Shown: positions 39,684 through 50,574, counted from the stretch's first letter. The stretch: 58,005 nt of DNA from an uncultured Pseudomonadota bacterium (GCA_903885195.1 CAISHQ010000112.1:1-58005), one strand, 5' to 3'. Numbers and translations are program-made. Notes: generated by a model from the letters alone, not told the origin.

Positions 39684-40622
39684 ATGACCAAACGCCCCCT
39701 TATCGAAACGGCCGTCTTTCCGGTGGCCGGCCGCGGCACGCGGTTTTTGCCCGCCACCAAGGCAAGCCCCAAAGAAATGCTGCCAGTGGTCGACAAGCCG
39801 CTGATCCAGTACGCCGTCGAGGAGGCCCTCGCAGCAGGCGCGCGGCGTCTGGTGTTCATCACGGGGGCATCGAAGCGCGCCATCGAAGATCACTTCGACT
39901 CCGATCGGGAACTCGAAAGTTTGCTCAAGTCGCAGGGCAAGTCGGAACTCGTCAAGCAACTCCACAGCGTGTTGCCGAGTTACGCCACCTGCATCTACAT
40001 CCGCCAACCGGCGCCACTCGGTCTTGGTCATGCGGTGCTCTGTGCGCGTCCTGCGGTGGGCAACGAGCCGTTCTTCGTGCATTTGGCTGACGATCTGATT
40101 ACGGCGGAGCCCGGTTGCCTCAGCCAAATGGCGGAGGTGTATTCGGCCAAACGCGCGAGCGTCATCGGCTGCGAAGTCGTGCCCCGCAGCGAGACGGACA
40201 AATACGGCATCGTCGAGGTCGAAGCCCGTGGCACGACCGCGCGCATCCGCAGCATCGTCGAGAAGCCCAAGCCTGCCCAGGCGCCTTCCAATCTGGCGGT
40301 GGTCGGTCGCTACCTGCTCTCGCCGGCGATCTTCGATCACCTTGAGCGCATCGGCAAAGGGGCGGGTGGCGAGATCCAGCTCACCGACGGTATCGCGCGG
40401 TTGCTGGGCGAGGAGGCCGTGTACGCGCATCGATTCAGCGGCCAGCGCTTCGACTGCGGCAGCAAACTCGGGTATCTGCAAGCGACCGTCGCTTACGCAC
40501 TTGCGCACCCGCAGCTTGGGTCCGAGTTTCGGGCCCATTTACGCCGAGTGGTCTCGGCGGGTGAGGGGAGATCCGCGGCTCAGCCGAAGCGATCGGCTCA
40601 GGGGCGACCGAGGAAAAGGTAG
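39684..40622 (+). CDS. galU: UTP-glucose-1-phosphate uridylyltransferase
   Basis: The 312-residue nucleotidyltransferase begins [26 protein letters not shown], which carries the GalU nucleotide-binding motif. [19 protein letters not shown] and the LADDLI metal-binding segment follow, with the late [11 protein letters not shown] block. It makes UDP-glucose for lipopolysaccharide, osmoprotectant and exopolysaccharide synthesis. An upstream in-frame extension (from 39666) lacks conservation. Its 3' end overlaps the convergent patatin gene by 25 bases. Confidence 0.97.
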   Translation: MTKRPLIETAVFPVAGRGTRFLPATKASPKEMLPVVDKPLIQYAVEEALAAGARRLVFITGASKRAIEDHFDSDRELESLLKSQGKSELVKQLHSVLPSYATCIYIRQPAPLGLGHAVLCARPAVGNEPFFVHLADDLITAEPGCLSQMAEVYSAKRASVIGCEVVPRSETDKYGIVEVEARGTTARIRSIVEKPKPAQAPSNLAVVGRYLLSPAIFDHLERIGKGAGGEIQLTDGIARLLGEEAVYAHRFSGQRFDCGSKLGYLQATVAYALAHPQLGSEFRAHLRRVVSAGEGRSAAQPKRSAQGRPRKR

Positions 40623-42850
40623 GCCGCGCGCTCGCCACCTTCGCCAAAGCCCAGGGCAAGATAGAGCGGGCCGAGCGCCGTATCGGCGGCGAAGAACACC
40701 GAAGAAGCCAGCAGAACGTCGTCGATTCGACTGCCGAGGCGCTGGTTTGTGGGCGCGGCGACAGAATTGATGCGACCGCGGATTTGGCCCACCTCGAATG
40801 AACCGCCGAGATAGAAGCTGCTCGCCACGGGTCCCGCGCCTCCGAGTCGCCAGGCGTAGACGGCGCGCCCGAAGCCCGCGCGATTGGCGATGATCTGTCG
40901 GTCGGCATACCCCGAGAGATTCTGGAAGCCGCCGAGTGAGAAGCCCTCGACGAGCGGCAAGTCAGTGCCGAGCGAGCTGCCATAGCGACCGAGCAAGGAA
41001 AGGCTGTGACGGTCGCTCCCAAAGGCTCGCTGTAATTCCCACTCGGCCTTGCGGTAAATGGTTTCTCCGCCCAGCGCGTCGAACGACTGTTCGTAACTGA
41101 GCAGCGAATAGAGGCCCGAACGCGGAAAATCCCAATCGTCGAGTCGATCGTAGGCGTAGCGGAAGAACGCGCCGCTGGCATCCTGTTTGACGGTGGCGAA
41201 GGGCACGCCGCTCTCGCGACGAACCCGATACCAGCTGCGCTGCACGCCGAGGCGCAGTTCTTGATCTGTAGCATGGCGACTGCGCAACTCGAACCCAGCT
41301 CGGAACAGGCCATTGTCGTACTCGGCGTAAGGCTCCTCGTCGATGAACAATGTGTCGATGCGATTCTTCGAATCGATGAATACGCCCGCCAGCCAGCGTT
41401 GGCGTTGCTCGAGCGGCTGGAAGAGTTCGGAGCGCAGCCGCATGGTGTCGCCGAGCGCGAAGCTTGTTTGCCATTCGAGTCCGCGAGCGTTGAGCCACGT
41501 GGAGCGCAGGCTCCCGAAGATCGAGAAGCCACTCTGACCCTCGAGATTGGTGCTGAGGGTTGTGCCAAAGCGCAGATAGTTCGGGCCCCAGGATTTTTCC
41601 TTCGGTTCGATGACGATGGCATCACCCTGCGGCAGGCTTTCTGCCCGAAGGGTGACTTGCTGGAAGTCGTCGGTCGCGAACAGAGCCTCGACCGCTGCAT
41701 CGACAAACTGCTCCGGTGACACGCTCTGGCGCACGTCCTCCACCACGGTCTTAACGAAGGTGGGTGCGACCGTGCGCAGATCGTCCGTATTGACGTTCAC
41801 GCTGACGATCGAGCGGGTTGCGCTCGCCGCTTCACGCCGCGCCGCCTGCCATGCGGCCCAGCGCTCGGCCGATACACGCAGCGGCGCCAGTTGTGGGATC
41901 GCCTCGCGCGCGGCGCGTTCGCCGAGTTCGATCGTGGTCCATGACTCGGCGAAATTGGCCGCGCTGAAACTGCCGAGCGCAGGCTGGATGAGTACGTCGC
42001 CCGGACGCAGCTGGCCGAGCGACACGTTCACGTTCTGGTCGGTCAGGATGTTGATCATCTGGCCTGCTACACCGAACAGCGAGTTGACCTCGTCGCGCGA
42101 GGCGAGACTCGTGCCGAGATTCACCGCAATGATTCGTGTGGCTCCCATGTCGCGCGCGACGTCGATGCCAAGGTTGCGTACGAGCCCGCCATCGACGTAC
42201 AGCCGACCGTCGATCTCCTGCGGCGCGAACACGCCAGGGACCGACATGCTCGCTCGGACAGCCGCATTGAGGATGCCCTCGTCGAGCACCTTCATTCGCC
42301 CCGACTCGATGTCGGTGGCAATCGCGCGGAATGGGATCGCAAACTCATCGAACGACTCCCGAGTGACCGGGGGGCCGAGGAGCGACTGCAGGAATCCCTC
42401 GAGTTGTTGACCGATGACCGCGCCGCCGGGCAGCAGGGCGCCGCTACGACCGATGCCGATCTCGGCACCGACCACCCGATCCCGCTCCCGATCCTTGCTG
42501 CGCCAGGAGCGCCGCGGCCGCTCGGGCTCATCGCCGAGCACCACATCCCAGCGGGCGTTACGAACTACCGATTCCATTTCCGCGGGGCTGCGCCCCGAAA
42601 CCCAGGCTGCACCGACGATCGAGCCCATGCTGGTGCCGACGACGCAATCGACCGGCACGCGCAGCTCCTCTAGGACGCGCAGTACACCGATGTGGGCGAC
42701 ACCGCGGGCGCCGCCCCCGCTCAGCACGAGACAGGTCTTGCCCGCGGTAGATGCGGACTGAAGCGGCTCTAGTCCGTCGGTCGCCGGCACGGCAATCGAG
42801 GCGACGCAGCCCACGGCGAGTAGAACGAGAGTGGCAAAACGACGAGTCAT
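40598..42850 (-). CDS. Patatin-like phospholipase with outer membrane barrel (PlpD-like, type Vd)
   Basis: The 750-residue protein has a signal peptide, then a patatin domain (about 38-260). This holds the oxyanion motif SGGGARG, nucleophile Ser74 in GTSMGS and Asp220 in YVDGGLVRN, a complete catalytic dyad. A POTRA-like region lies near 360-430, and the last 310 residues have the alternating pattern of a surface-antigen/BamA-type beta-barrel. This is the layout of PlpD, a self-transporting lipase A1. It is expected in the outer membrane. The C-terminus ends in ..LFLGRP rather than in a terminal aromatic residue, a small departure. Confidence 0.92.
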   Translation of the reverse strand: MTRRFATLVLLAVGCVASIAVPATDGLEPLQSASTAGKTCLVLSGGGARGVAHIGVLRVLEELRVPVDCVVGTSMGSIVGAAWVSGRSPAEMESVVRNARWDVVLGDEPERPRRSWRSKDRERDRVVGAEIGIGRSGALLPGGAVIGQQLEGFLQSLLGPPVTRESFDEFAIPFRAIATDIESGRMKVLDEGILNAAVRASMSVPGVFAPQEIDGRLYVDGGLVRNLGIDVARDMGATRIIAVNLGTSLASRDEVNSLFGVAGQMINILTDQNVNVSLGQLRPGDVLIQPALGSFSAANFAESWTTIELGERAAREAIPQLAPLRVSAERWAAWQAARREAASATRSIVSVNVNTDDLRTVAPTFVKTVVEDVRQSVSPEQFVDAAVEALFATDDFQQVTLRAESLPQGDAIVIEPKEKSWGPNYLRFGTTLSTNLEGQSGFSIFGSLRSTWLNARGLEWQTSFALGDTMRLRSELFQPLEQRQRWLAGVFIDSKNRIDTLFIDEEPYAEYDNGLFRAGFELRSRHATDQELRLGVQRSWYRVRRESGVPFATVKQDASGAFFRYAYDRLDDWDFPRSGLYSLLSYEQSFDALGGETIYRKAEWELQRAFGSDRHSLSLLGRYGSSLGTDLPLVEGFSLGGFQNLSGYADRQIIANRAGFGRAVYAWRLGGAGPVASSFYLGGSFEVGQIRGRINSVAAPTNQRLGSRIDDVLLASSVFFAADTALGPLYLALGFGEGGERAAYLFLGRP

Positions 42851-42948
42851 GACTGCCGAATTGTGACCGCAGCGATGGGAAGAAGGCGAGCCAAATGCTA
42901 TCGTTTTTGCCTTGGTCGAACGATCCTGATTGCCGGAGTTCCCTGCTC

Positions 42949-44094
42949 ATGCTGCCCTACGAATCACCATGGATGGATGATGACCTGCGTACCTTTCGCG
43001 AGACGGTGGCGCGTTTCCTCGAGGCCGAGATGGTGCCCAACGACGCGCGTTGGCGTGCGCAGCACGGGGTCGGCAAGGACATCTGGCGCCAGGCAGGGGA
43101 CATGGGGTTGCTGTGCCTCGATCTGCCGGCTGAATACGGTTGCGGGGGCGGGGACTTCCGGCACGAGGCCGTGCTCTACGAGGAACTTGCCCGCCGGGGT
43201 CTTTCCGGGTTCGGCCAGGGCGTGCACAGCATGTGTGCCCACTACGTCTATAACTATGGCACCGAGGCGCAGAAGCAGCGCTGGTTGCCGCGCATGGCCC
43301 GGGGCGAACTCATCGGCGCGATCGCCATGACCGAGCCCGGCGCGGGCTCGGATCTGCAGGGCGTGCGCACTCGAGCGGTGCTCGAGGGCGATCACTACCG
43401 CATCAACGGCTCGAAGATCTTCATCACCAATGGTGGGCAGGCCTCGCTGCTGATGCTGGTGACGCGGACCAACCCGGATGATCGCAAGCGCGGTCTATCG
43501 CTCATCATGGTGGAGACCGAGAATCTGCCGGGTTACCGTGTCGGTCGGGTCCTCGACAAGATGGGTATGCCGGCTCAGGACACGGCGGAGCTTTTCTTCG
43601 AAGACGTACGAGTGCCGGCGGACTGTCGTCTCGGCGGCGAAGAGGGCCTCGGCATGTACCAGCTGATGGGCGATCTGCCCTACGAGAGGCTGGTCATTGC
43701 GCTCTGCGGTGTCGGCGCGATGGAAGGTGCGTTGGCCGAAACCTCCAAGTACGTGAAGGAGCGCAAGGCATTCGGTCAGGTGATCGGTCAGATGCAGCAC
43801 ATTCGCTTCAAGCTCGCCGAGTGCGCGACCCTGACCCGCGTGGCACGGGTGTTCGTCGATGACTGCATCCAGAAATTGCTGCAGGGTAAACTCGATACCG
43901 AGACGGCCTCGATGGCCAAGTACTGGGTGACCGACATGCAGCAGCAAGTGCTCGACGAGTGCGTGCAGCTGCATGGCGGTTACGGCTACATGAACGAGTA
44001 TCTGGTCTGCCGCATGTACGTGGATTCACGGGTGCAACGCATCTACGGCGGCACCAACGAAATCATGAAGGAACTGATTTCGCGCTCCGTGTAG
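42949..44094 (+). CDS. Acyl-CoA dehydrogenase (long-chain/isovaleryl-type arrangement)
   Basis: The 381-residue flavoprotein has AMTEPGAGSDLQG (FAD/substrate site), INGSKIFITNGG, RKAFGQVIGQMQHIRFKLAE and QLHGGYGYMNEY. The C-terminus reads IYGGTNEIMKE, so the medium-chain catalytic glutamate position is a glycine. Instead Glu246 in LPYERLVI fits the catalytic glutamate of long-chain and isovaleryl-CoA dehydrogenases. It oxidises an acyl-CoA in fatty acid or branched-chain amino acid breakdown. It is transcribed away from the patatin gene and stands alone, with no electron-transfer flavoprotein genes nearby. Confidence 0.92.
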   Translation: MLPYESPWMDDDLRTFRETVARFLEAEMVPNDARWRAQHGVGKDIWRQAGDMGLLCLDLPAEYGCGGGDFRHEAVLYEELARRGLSGFGQGVHSMCAHYVYNYGTEAQKQRWLPRMARGELIGAIAMTEPGAGSDLQGVRTRAVLEGDHYRINGSKIFITNGGQASLLMLVTRTNPDDRKRGLSLIMVETENLPGYRVGRVLDKMGMPAQDTAELFFEDVRVPADCRLGGEEGLGMYQLMGDLPYERLVIALCGVGAMEGALAETSKYVKERKAFGQVIGQMQHIRFKLAECATLTRVARVFVDDCIQKLLQGKLDTETASMAKYWVTDMQQQVLDECVQLHGGYGYMNEYLVCRMYVDSRVQRIYGGTNEIMKELISRSV

Positions 44095-44146
44095 GGGCGC
44101 GATTTTTCGCGAAGTTTGAACTGCAAAAGCCAAGGAGGCACGCAGC

Positions 44147-44695
44147 ATGGCGCTTGATCTCGTACCCACCGGCAGGGACGTGCCGAACGACGTCAACGTG
44201 ATCGTCGAGATTCCGAAGGATGCGGACCCCGTCAAGTACGAGGTTGATAAGGCCACGGGGGCGATCTTCGTCGATCGCATTCTCTCGACGCCGATGCGCT
44301 ATCCCTGCAACTACGGCTACATCCCGCACACGCTCTGTGGCGATGGCGACCCCGCGGACGTGCTGGTGATTTTGCCGCTGCCTCTGGTGCCAGGCTCGGT
44401 GATCCGTTGCCGACCGGTTGGTGTCATGATGATGCAGGATGAAGCGGGCTCTGACGAAAAGCTGCTCGCCGTGCCCATCGACAAGGTCTTCTCGGGCTAT
44501 ACGCACGTGCACGACATCGGACAGGTGTCCAAGCACTGGCTCGAGCGCATCGGCCACTTTTTTCAGCACTACAAGGATCTCGAGCCCGGCAAGTGGGTGA
44601 AGATCAGTGGCTGGGGTGATGCCGAGCAGGCGCGACGAATCATTGGTGAAGCCGTCGAACGATTTAACGCCTCGACGGACAAACCGCACTTCTGA
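44147..44695 (+). CDS. ppa: Inorganic pyrophosphatase (family I)
   Basis: The 182-residue soluble enzyme has the family I sites: VNVIVEIPKDADPVKYE, MRYPCNYGYIPHT and the metal-binding DGDPADVLV, with a C-terminal FQHYKDLEPGKWVK. It hydrolyses pyrophosphate released by biosynthetic reactions, including tRNA charging. AAGGAGG precedes the ATG. The tRNA-Asn gene on the opposite strand ends two bases from its stop. Confidence 0.97.
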   Translation: MALDLVPTGRDVPNDVNVIVEIPKDADPVKYEVDKATGAIFVDRILSTPMRYPCNYGYIPHTLCGDGDPADVLVILPLPLVPGSVIRCRPVGVMMMQDEAGSDEKLLAVPIDKVFSGYTHVHDIGQVSKHWLERIGHFFQHYKDLEPGKWVKISGWGDAEQARRIIGEAVERFNASTDKPHF

Positions 44696-44697
44696 AG

Positions 44698-44773
44698 TGG
44701 CTCCCCGGGTTGGACTCGAACCAACGACCTGCGGATTAACAGTCCGACGCTCTACCGACTGAGCTACCGGGGA
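44698..44773 (-). tRNA. tRNA-Asn (anticodon GTT)
   Basis: On the minus strand the gene reads TCCCCGGTAGCTCAG... with a seven-pair acceptor stem (TCCCCGG/CCGGGGA), anticodon GTT at tRNA positions 34-36 (44738-44740), T-loop GGTTCGAGTCC and an encoded CCA. Total 76 bases. Confidence 0.97.
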
Positions 44774-44797
44774 ACGGGCGGCAGAAAGAAGGCGCGC

Positions 44798-44826
44798 ATT
44801 CTCAAGAAAGCGCCGGGTGACGTCAA
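44798..44826 (-). promoter_or_regulatory. Probable tRNA-Asn promoter
   Basis: On the minus strand TTGACG (44826-44821) and GAGAAT (44803-44798) are 17 bases apart, about 24 bases before the tRNA. The -35 box overlaps the end of the upstream aminotransferase gene. Confidence 0.6.
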
Positions 44827-46010
44827 GCGGAGCGCAAAAAGCGTCCGAGACGCTCCAAGGCGGCCTCGAGCTGTGCGCGACTCGTGGCGAACGACAATCT
44901 GACGTGGCCGGGCGCGCCAAAGCCACTGCCCGGCACGAGCGCCAGACCCTCTGCCTCGAGTAACCGGTCGCAAAACACCTGATCGTCGGGCAGCCCAAGA
45001 CGCTGCAGCGCGCCCGTGATGCGTACGAAAGCGTAGAAACTGCCCTCGGCTCGCCGGCACTCGAAACCGGGTAGGGCGGCCAGAGCCGGGATGAAGAAGT
45101 CGTGCCGACGCTGATACTCGGCGTTCATGTCGGCGACGCAGCGCTGATCGCCGCGCAGCGCGGCCAGTGCCGCGCGCTGCGACACGCTGGAGGGGTTCGA
45201 GGTGCTCTGTCCCTGGATGGTCGCCATCGCCGTGATGATTTCCGCGGGTCCCCCGCAGTAGCCGATACGCCAGCCGGTCATCGCGTGGCTCTTCGAGACG
45301 CCGTTGATGGTGATGGTCCGCTCGTAGAGCGCGGGGCACACTTCGGCGAGTGTGCTGAAGGGCTCATCCGCCCACCAGATCTTCTCGTAGATGTCATCGG
45401 TGCCGATGAGCACGCGCGGGTGCGCCGCCAGTACCTCACCGAGTTGCTGCCACTCGAGGCGCGAGTAGGCGGCACCGGTCGGGTTACACGGTGAGTTGAT
45501 GAGCAGCAGACGGGTCGCCGGGGTGATGGCGGCTGCCAGTTGTTGCGGTGTGAGCTTGTAGCCCGACTCGATCGTGGTGTCGACGATCACGGGGGTCGCA
45601 TCGGCCAGGCGCACCATGTCGGGGTAGGACACCCAGTAGGGCGCTGGAATGATCACTTCGTCGTCCGGATCGAGCACCGCCATGCACAGGTTGAACAGCG
45701 TTTGCTTGGCTCCGCAGGAGACGAGAATCTGCGCGCGGCTGTAGTGCAGATGATTATCGGCGGCGAACTTGTCGCAGATCGCCTGCTTGAGCTCAGCCGT
45801 GCCGCCCACGTCGGTGTATCGCGTGGCACCGTCGCGGATGGCGGCGATACCCGCCTCGGCCGCCTCGACCGGAGTCGCGAAATCGGGTTCGCCGGCCGTG
45901 AGGCTGATGATGTCGCGGCCTTCCGCCTTGAGACGCGCCGCGCGTGCGGTCGCTGCCATCGTGGGGGAGGGTTTGACGCGTTGCACGCGACGAGAAAGCT
46001 GGATCGACAC
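44823..46010 (-). CDS. Class I/II aminotransferase, probable aspartate aminotransferase
   Basis: The 395-residue protein resembles type Ib/AatA-like aspartate aminotransferases: RVQRVKPSPTMAATARAARLKAEG at the start, then LTAGEPDF, CNPTG, SDDIYEK-like TDDIYEK, and PLP Lys240 in GVSKSHAMTGWR. An arginine near the C-terminus in HVRLSFA binds the carboxylate. It most likely interconverts aspartate and oxaloacetate, possibly also prephenate or aromatic substrates. The GTG at 46010 is preceded by GGAG at nine bases; the open frame continues upstream without conservation and into uvrB. It diverges from uvrB across 66 bases. Confidence 0.9.
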   Translation of the reverse strand: MSIQLSRRVQRVKPSPTMAATARAARLKAEGRDIISLTAGEPDFATPVEAAEAGIAAIRDGATRYTDVGGTAELKQAICDKFAADNHLHYSRAQILVSCGAKQTLFNLCMAVLDPDDEVIIPAPYWVSYPDMVRLADATPVIVDTTIESGYKLTPQQLAAAITPATRLLLINSPCNPTGAAYSRLEWQQLGEVLAAHPRVLIGTDDIYEKIWWADEPFSTLAEVCPALYERTITINGVSKSHAMTGWRIGYCGGPAEIITAMATIQGQSTSNPSSVSQRAALAALRGDQRCVADMNAEYQRRHDFFIPALAALPGFECRRAEGSFYAFVRITGALQRLGLPDDQVFCDRLLEAEGLALVPGSGFGAPGHVRLSFATSRAQLEAALERLGRFLRSA

Positions 46011-46060
46011 CGCGAGGTACTCCGCCTGCTTCGGGGCTGGGGGGAATGAGGTTCGGGGTT

Positions 46061-46066
46061 TATAGT
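46061..46066 (+). promoter_or_regulatory. -10-like box just before uvrB
   Basis: TATAGT lies ten bases before the uvrB ATG, with no Shine-Dalgarno between, so the transcript would have a leader of only a few bases. No LexA-type box (CTGT-N8-ACAG) and no clear -35 were found. Confidence 0.4.
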
Positions 46067-46076
46067 AGCCGAAGCC

Positions 46077-48158
46077 ATGACTGCCTTTCGTCTGCATTCC
46101 GAGTACACCCCCGCGGGCGATCAGCCGGCTGCCATCACTTCGCTCGTCGAGGGGCTGCAAACGGGGCTTGCGCATCAGACGCTGCTTGGCGTGACGGGCA
46201 GTGGCAAGACCTTCACGATCGCCAACGTCATTCAGGCAATACAGCGCCCCACACTCGTGCTGGCGCATAACAAGACTCTCGCGGCACAGCTATACGGTGA
46301 GTTTCGCGAGTTTTTTCCCGACAACGCGGTCGAGTATTTCGTCTCGTATTACGACTACTACCAGCCCGAAGCCTACGTACCCTCGAGCGACACCTTCATC
46401 GAGAAGGATGCCTCGATCAACGAGCACATCGAACAGATGCGCCTCTCGGCAACCAAGGCACTGCTCGAGCGGCCCGATGCCATCATTGTCGCAACGGTCT
46501 CGTCGATCTATGGCCTCGGTGATCCGCAGGCTTACCTTGCGATGGTGCTGCATCTCGTGCGTGGCGAGATTCTCGATCAGCGCAAGCTGCTGCGGCGTTT
46601 GGCCGACATGCAGTACACGCGCAACGAAATCGATTTCAGCCAAGGCACCTTCCGCGTGCGAGGCGACATCGTCGACATCTTCCCGGCCGAGTCCGAGCGC
46701 GAGGCGATTCGGGTCGAGTTGTTCGACGAGACCATCGAATCGCTCGCGGTGTTCGATCCGCTGACGGGCAACGTCCTGCGCAAGGTGCCTCGGTACACGG
46801 TGTACCCCGGCACCCACTTTGTCACGCCCAAGGATCGGCTGATCGGGGCCATCGATCTGATCCGCGACGAACTGCGCGAGCGGCTTACGGAATTGCGCGC
46901 CGCGGACAAGCTCGTCGAGGCGCAGCGCCTCGAGCAGCGCACAATGTTCGATATGGAGATGATGAAAGAGGTCGGTTACTGCGCCGGCATCGAAAACTAT
47001 TCGCGCTACCTCTCGGGGCGCGAGCCGGGAGAGCCGCCGCCCTGTTTGTACGATTACTTGCCGCCGAATTCGCTGCTCGTGGTCGACGAGAGTCATCAAA
47101 CGCTGCCGCAACTAGGCGCCATGTACAAGGGTGATCGTTCGCGCAAGGAGACGCTCGTCGAGTACGGTTTTCGCCTGCCCTCGGCACTCGACAATCGACC
47201 GTTGAAGTTCGAGGAATGGGAGCGCCTTGCACCGCAGATGATTTTCGTTTCGGCCACGCCCGGCGACTACGAGGCGAGGCATGCATCCCAGGTGGTAGAG
47301 CAGGTGGTGCGTCCCACGGGGCTCGTCGATCCGCAGGTTGAAGTGCGGCCGGTGCGCACCCAGGTGGATGATGTGCTCTCGGAGATCCGCCAGTGCGTCG
47401 AGCGCGGCGAGCGTGTGCTGATCACCACACTGACCAAGCGCATGGCGGAGGATCTGAGCGAGTACCTCGATGAGCACGGCATCAAAGTTCGCTACTTGCA
47501 CTCGGACATTGAGACGGTCGAGCGTAGCGAGATCATTCGTGATCTGCGGCTTGGCGTTTTTGACGTGCTGATTGGCATCAATCTGCTGCGTGAGGGGCTC
47601 GACATGCCCGAGGTCGCGCTTGTGGCGATCCTCGATGCCGACAAGGAAGGATTTCTGCGCTCGGAGAATTCATTGATCCAGACCATCGGGCGCGCGGCGC
47701 GCAACCTCAACGGCCGCGCCATTCTCTATGCCGACCGAGTCACCGGGTCGATGCAGCGGGCGATGGAGGAGACGGCTCGCCGGCGACGCAAGCAGCTCGA
47801 GTTCAACGAGGTTCATGGCATCGTGCCGCGGGGTATCGTCAAACAAGTGGTCGATGTCATGGAGGGCGCGCGCAGCCAGGGGTTCGCGGCTGCGCTGTCG
47901 GGGCGGGGCACCGGGCAGGGCGGCAAGTCGGCGGGTCGCTCGGCGGCCGACGGCCGCGTGGCCGGTCGCGCAGGCTCTGCTGCAAACGCGCCGGTCGCGC
48001 TCGCGCCCGAGCAGGCGATGCGCCGCATGAAGCAGCTTGAAGCGGAAATGTTCAAGCGGGCTCGCAACCTCGAGTTCGAGGAGGCGGCGCGGCTGCGCGA
48101 CGAGATCGAGCAACTCAAACGATCCGCATTCGGTTTGCCGGGGGCACGCGCAGTATGA
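46077..48158 (+). CDS. uvrB: Excinuclease ABC subunit B
   Basis: The 693-residue helicase-like protein has the Walker A motif GVTGSGKT (about 39-46) and the beta-hairpin region [12 protein letters not shown] that clamps damaged [14 protein letters not shown] is the DExx-type motif II, and QTIGRAARN is motif VI. A C-terminal UVR domain ([14 protein letters not shown]) binds UvrC. An Ala/Gly-rich insert of about 45 residues precedes that domain. It verifies lesions in nucleotide excision repair. Its stop overlaps the next gene by four bases. Confidence 0.98.
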   Translation: MTAFRLHSEYTPAGDQPAAITSLVEGLQTGLAHQTLLGVTGSGKTFTIANVIQAIQRPTLVLAHNKTLAAQLYGEFREFFPDNAVEYFVSYYDYYQPEAYVPSSDTFIEKDASINEHIEQMRLSATKALLERPDAIIVATVSSIYGLGDPQAYLAMVLHLVRGEILDQRKLLRRLADMQYTRNEIDFSQGTFRVRGDIVDIFPAESEREAIRVELFDETIESLAVFDPLTGNVLRKVPRYTVYPGTHFVTPKDRLIGAIDLIRDELRERLTELRAADKLVEAQRLEQRTMFDMEMMKEVGYCAGIENYSRYLSGREPGEPPPCLYDYLPPNSLLVVDESHQTLPQLGAMYKGDRSRKETLVEYGFRLPSALDNRPLKFEEWERLAPQMIFVSATPGDYEARHASQVVEQVVRPTGLVDPQVEVRPVRTQVDDVLSEIRQCVERGERVLITTLTKRMAEDLSEYLDEHGIKVRYLHSDIETVERSEIIRDLRLGVFDVLIGINLLREGLDMPEVALVAILDADKEGFLRSENSLIQTIGRAARNLNGRAILYADRVTGSMQRAMEETARRRRKQLEFNEVHGIVPRGIVKQVVDVMEGARSQGFAAALSGRGTGQGGKSAGRSAADGRVAGRAGSAANAPVALAPEQAMRRMKQLEAEMFKRARNLEFEEAARLRDEIEQLKRSAFGLPGARAV

Positions 48159-50434
48159 AACGCAGGACATTTCTTTGGGCGACCGTCGGTACGGTGGGCG
48201 CGTTAGCGGGGCTCGCCGTCGGTTGGGCCGCGTGGCCGGTGCGCCAGCGCCTGCATCGACGCGACGGGGAGAACTCCACTGCGCAGCTGTTCGAGCCCAA
48301 TGCCTGGGTACGCATCGGCGCCGATGACACGGTCACGCTGTACATGCCGCGTGCCGAGATGGGGCAGGGGACGCACACGGGTCTGTTGATGCTGCTTGCC
48401 GAGGAGCTTGATTGCGAGCCGGCGGCGGTGCGCATCGCCGCTGCCCCCATCGATAGCGTGTACAACAATCTGGCTGCTGTCGTCGATGGGCTGCCGTTTC
48501 GCCCGGATCAGCAGGGCCTACTGCGTGATGCGACTGAGCACGTCGTGGGGCGCGTGGTTCGCGAGTTCGGCGTGATGATGACCGGTGGCTCGAGCAGCAT
48601 TCGTGATCTGTGGCAGCCGTTGCGGGAGGCCGGCGCCATGGCCCGTGCCTCGCTGGTGCAGGCCGCCGCCAAACAGTGGGGGGTGCCCGCCGGGGAGTGC
48701 GGCGTTGCACGTGGCGTGATCTCGCACGCCAGCGGTCGGCAGTTGCGATTTGGTGAAGTCGTTGCGGCGGCCGGAGCCGACTTGCCGATCGTCGATGAGT
48801 ACGTGTTGAAGACGCGCGAGCAGTTCACGCTCATCGGCCAGCCGCTAAGACGCATCGATTCGCGTGAGAAGGTGTCGGGCAAGGCGGTTTTCGCCGCCGA
48901 CGTGCACGAGCCCGACATGCTGTACGCAGAGATCCAGTTTGCCCCGCAGCGTGATGGGCAACTGCAGGCCTGGGACGATTCGGCAGCGCGCGGCATGCCG
49001 GGCGTCGTGGAGCTGGTGCAGCTGCCGCCGCTCTGGGGTGCCGCCGCCTGCGTGGCCGTAATCGCCGATCAGCGCTGGCGCGCGCGGCGCGCGCTCGATG
49101 CGCAGTTTCCGCAGTGGGTGGCGGGCCCGGCGGGCCTGTTTGACCAAAGCCTCATCCAGAAGACGCTCGCGACGGCCATCGAGTCGACTGATGCGCACGT
49201 TTACCGCGACACCGGCAATGCCGATTCGGCGCTGTCTCGGGCGGCCGCCGTCGTACGCGCCGATTACGAGGTGCCGTACCTCGCTCACGCGGCGATGGAG
49301 CCCGTGTGCTGTGCAGTGAAATACACCGGGACGGCCGCGACCGTGTGGGCCGGCGTGCAGGTCAACGATCTGGCGCGCAAGGCCGCAGCGCAGGCCTTGG
49401 GCCTGGCCGAAGAGCAAGTGACGCTGGTGCCGACCTATCTTGGCGGAGCGTTCGGTCGGCGACTCGATAACGATTTCGTCGCCATCGCAGCCGCGTTGGC
49501 GGCGAAGGTGCCCGGTCGACTCTTGCAGTTGCAGTGGCGGCGCGAGGATGACATGCGCTACGACTTCTACCGACCTGCTGCCCGCGTTCGGCTGCGCGGC
49601 TGCCTGGACGCGCAAGGTCGCATCGATGCCTGGCAAGCCACCTCCGCGGGTCAGTCGATCGTTGCGCAGGTCATGCCGCGCAGTTTCGGCATGAACGCGA
49701 TGGGTCCCGACAAGACCACCGTCGAGGGCGCGTTCGATCAGCCGTATGACATCCCGAACCTGCAGGTCGCACATCAGGCGGTGGATTTGCCGGTGCCCGT
49801 CGGCTTCTGGCGCGCGGTCGGTCATTCGTACACGGCATTTTTCAACGAGTGCTTCATCGACGAGCTCGCCACCGTGGCGCAGGCCGATCCGTTGGCGTTT
49901 CGCATCGCGCATTTGCAGAAGCAGCCGCGTCACCTGAAGGTGCTGCGGTTTGCGGCCGAAAAAGCGGATTGGGCAGGGCGCCCGATCGAGACGGCCGATG
50001 GCGCCCGCGTGGGCCGCGGTCTCGCCCTGCATGCCTCCTTCGGCAGCATTGTGGCTGTGGTGGCCGAGGTGTCCCTGAGCCCGGAGGGGCGCCCCCGGGT
50101 GCATCGAATCGTCACCGCCATCGATTGCGGGCAGGTGGTGAATCCGGCGCTCGTCACCCAGCAGATGGAGAGTTCGATCATCTACGGGCTCTCGGCAGCC
50201 CTCTACGGGCAGATCACGTTCAAGGACGGCTCGGTCGAGCAGGGCAACTTCGATACCTACCCGGCGCTGCGCCTCGCGGATACGCCAACCATCGAGACCT
50301 GGATCATGCCGAACGGGGAGCCACCGGGCGGCGTCGGCGAGCCTGGGCTGCCTCCGGTCGCCCCCGCCGTTGCCAACGCCCTGGCCGCCCTGACGGGTCG
50401 ACGGAATCGCAGGTTGCCGCTGATCGGTGCCTAG
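48155..50434 (+). CDS. Xanthine dehydrogenase-family molybdopterin-binding subunit (isoquinoline oxidoreductase beta type)
   Basis: The 759-residue protein begins with a twin-arginine signal ([12 protein letters not shown]), so it should be exported folded with its cofactor. Molybdenum-site motifs include [23 protein letters not shown], the ALDC-like [23 protein letters not shown], and Glu729 in [10 protein letters not shown], the expected catalytic glutamate. The layout matches IorB-like subunits that pair with a small [2Fe-2S] subunit (IorA) and a cytochrome. Neither partner is within the window, and the genes around are unrelated. It overlaps uvrB by four bases, so it is translated from the uvrB message. 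Substrate is unknown. Confidence 0.88.
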   Translation: MKRRTFLWATVGTVGALAGLAVGWAAWPVRQRLHRRDGENSTAQLFEPNAWVRIGADDTVTLYMPRAEMGQGTHTGLLMLLAEELDCEPAAVRIAAAPIDSVYNNLAAVVDGLPFRPDQQGLLRDATEHVVGRVVREFGVMMTGGSSSIRDLWQPLREAGAMARASLVQAAAKQWGVPAGECGVARGVISHASGRQLRFGEVVAAAGADLPIVDEYVLKTREQFTLIGQPLRRIDSREKVSGKAVFAADVHEPDMLYAEIQFAPQRDGQLQAWDDSAARGMPGVVELVQLPPLWGAAACVAVIADQRWRARRALDAQFPQWVAGPAGLFDQSLIQKTLATAIESTDAHVYRDTGNADSALSRAAAVVRADYEVPYLAHAAMEPVCCAVKYTGTAATVWAGVQVNDLARKAAAQALGLAEEQVTLVPTYLGGAFGRRLDNDFVAIAAALAAKVPGRLLQLQWRREDDMRYDFYRPAARVRLRGCLDAQGRIDAWQATSAGQSIVAQVMPRSFGMNAMGPDKTTVEGAFDQPYDIPNLQVAHQAVDLPVPVGFWRAVGHSYTAFFNECFIDELATVAQADPLAFRIAHLQKQPRHLKVLRFAAEKADWAGRPIETADGARVGRGLALHASFGSIVAVVAEVSLSPEGRPRVHRIVTAIDCGQVVNPALVTQQMESSIIYGLSAALYGQITFKDGSVEQGNFDTYPALRLADTPTIETWIMPNGEPPGGVGEPGLPPVAPAVANALAALTGRRNRRLPLIGA

Positions 50435-50442
50435 GGTATCGT
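50414..50442 (+). promoter_or_regulatory. Probable tRNA-Val promoter
   Basis: TTGCCG (50414-50419) and TATCGT (50437-50442) are exactly 17 bases apart, with the tRNA 5' end 15 bases after the -10 box. The -35 box lies inside the end of the molybdoenzyme gene. Confidence 0.6.
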
Positions 50443-50457
50443 TCGCGGCCTTTGTGC

Positions 50458-50532
50458 AGGCGCGTAGCTCAGTGGTAGAGCACCACCTTGACATGGTGGT
50501 GGTCGGTGGTTCGATCCCACTCGCGCCTACCA
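50458..50532 (+). tRNA. tRNA-Val (anticodon GAC)
   Basis: AGGCGCG pairs with CGCGCCT in the acceptor stem. The D-arm reads GCTCAGTGGTAGAGC, the anticodon GAC is at 50490-50492 in a CTTGACAT loop region, the T-arm contains GGTTCGATCCC, and CCA is encoded. Total 75 bases. Confidence 0.97.
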
Positions 50533-50541
50533 ATTCGACAG

Positions 50542-50574
50542 GGGGCGTTTTCGCGTCGCGGAAGCGCCCCTTTT
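50542..50574 (+). terminator. Intrinsic terminator after tRNA-Val
   Basis: GGGGCG (50542-50547) pairs with CGCCCC (50565-50570), with partial inner pairing, followed by TTTT. It separates the tRNA from thrS and could also serve as a thrS leader element. Confidence 0.65.

Noticed and set aside
46011-46076. LexA/SOS box ahead of uvrB
   Set aside because: No CTGT-N8-ACAG or close variant is present in the spacer.
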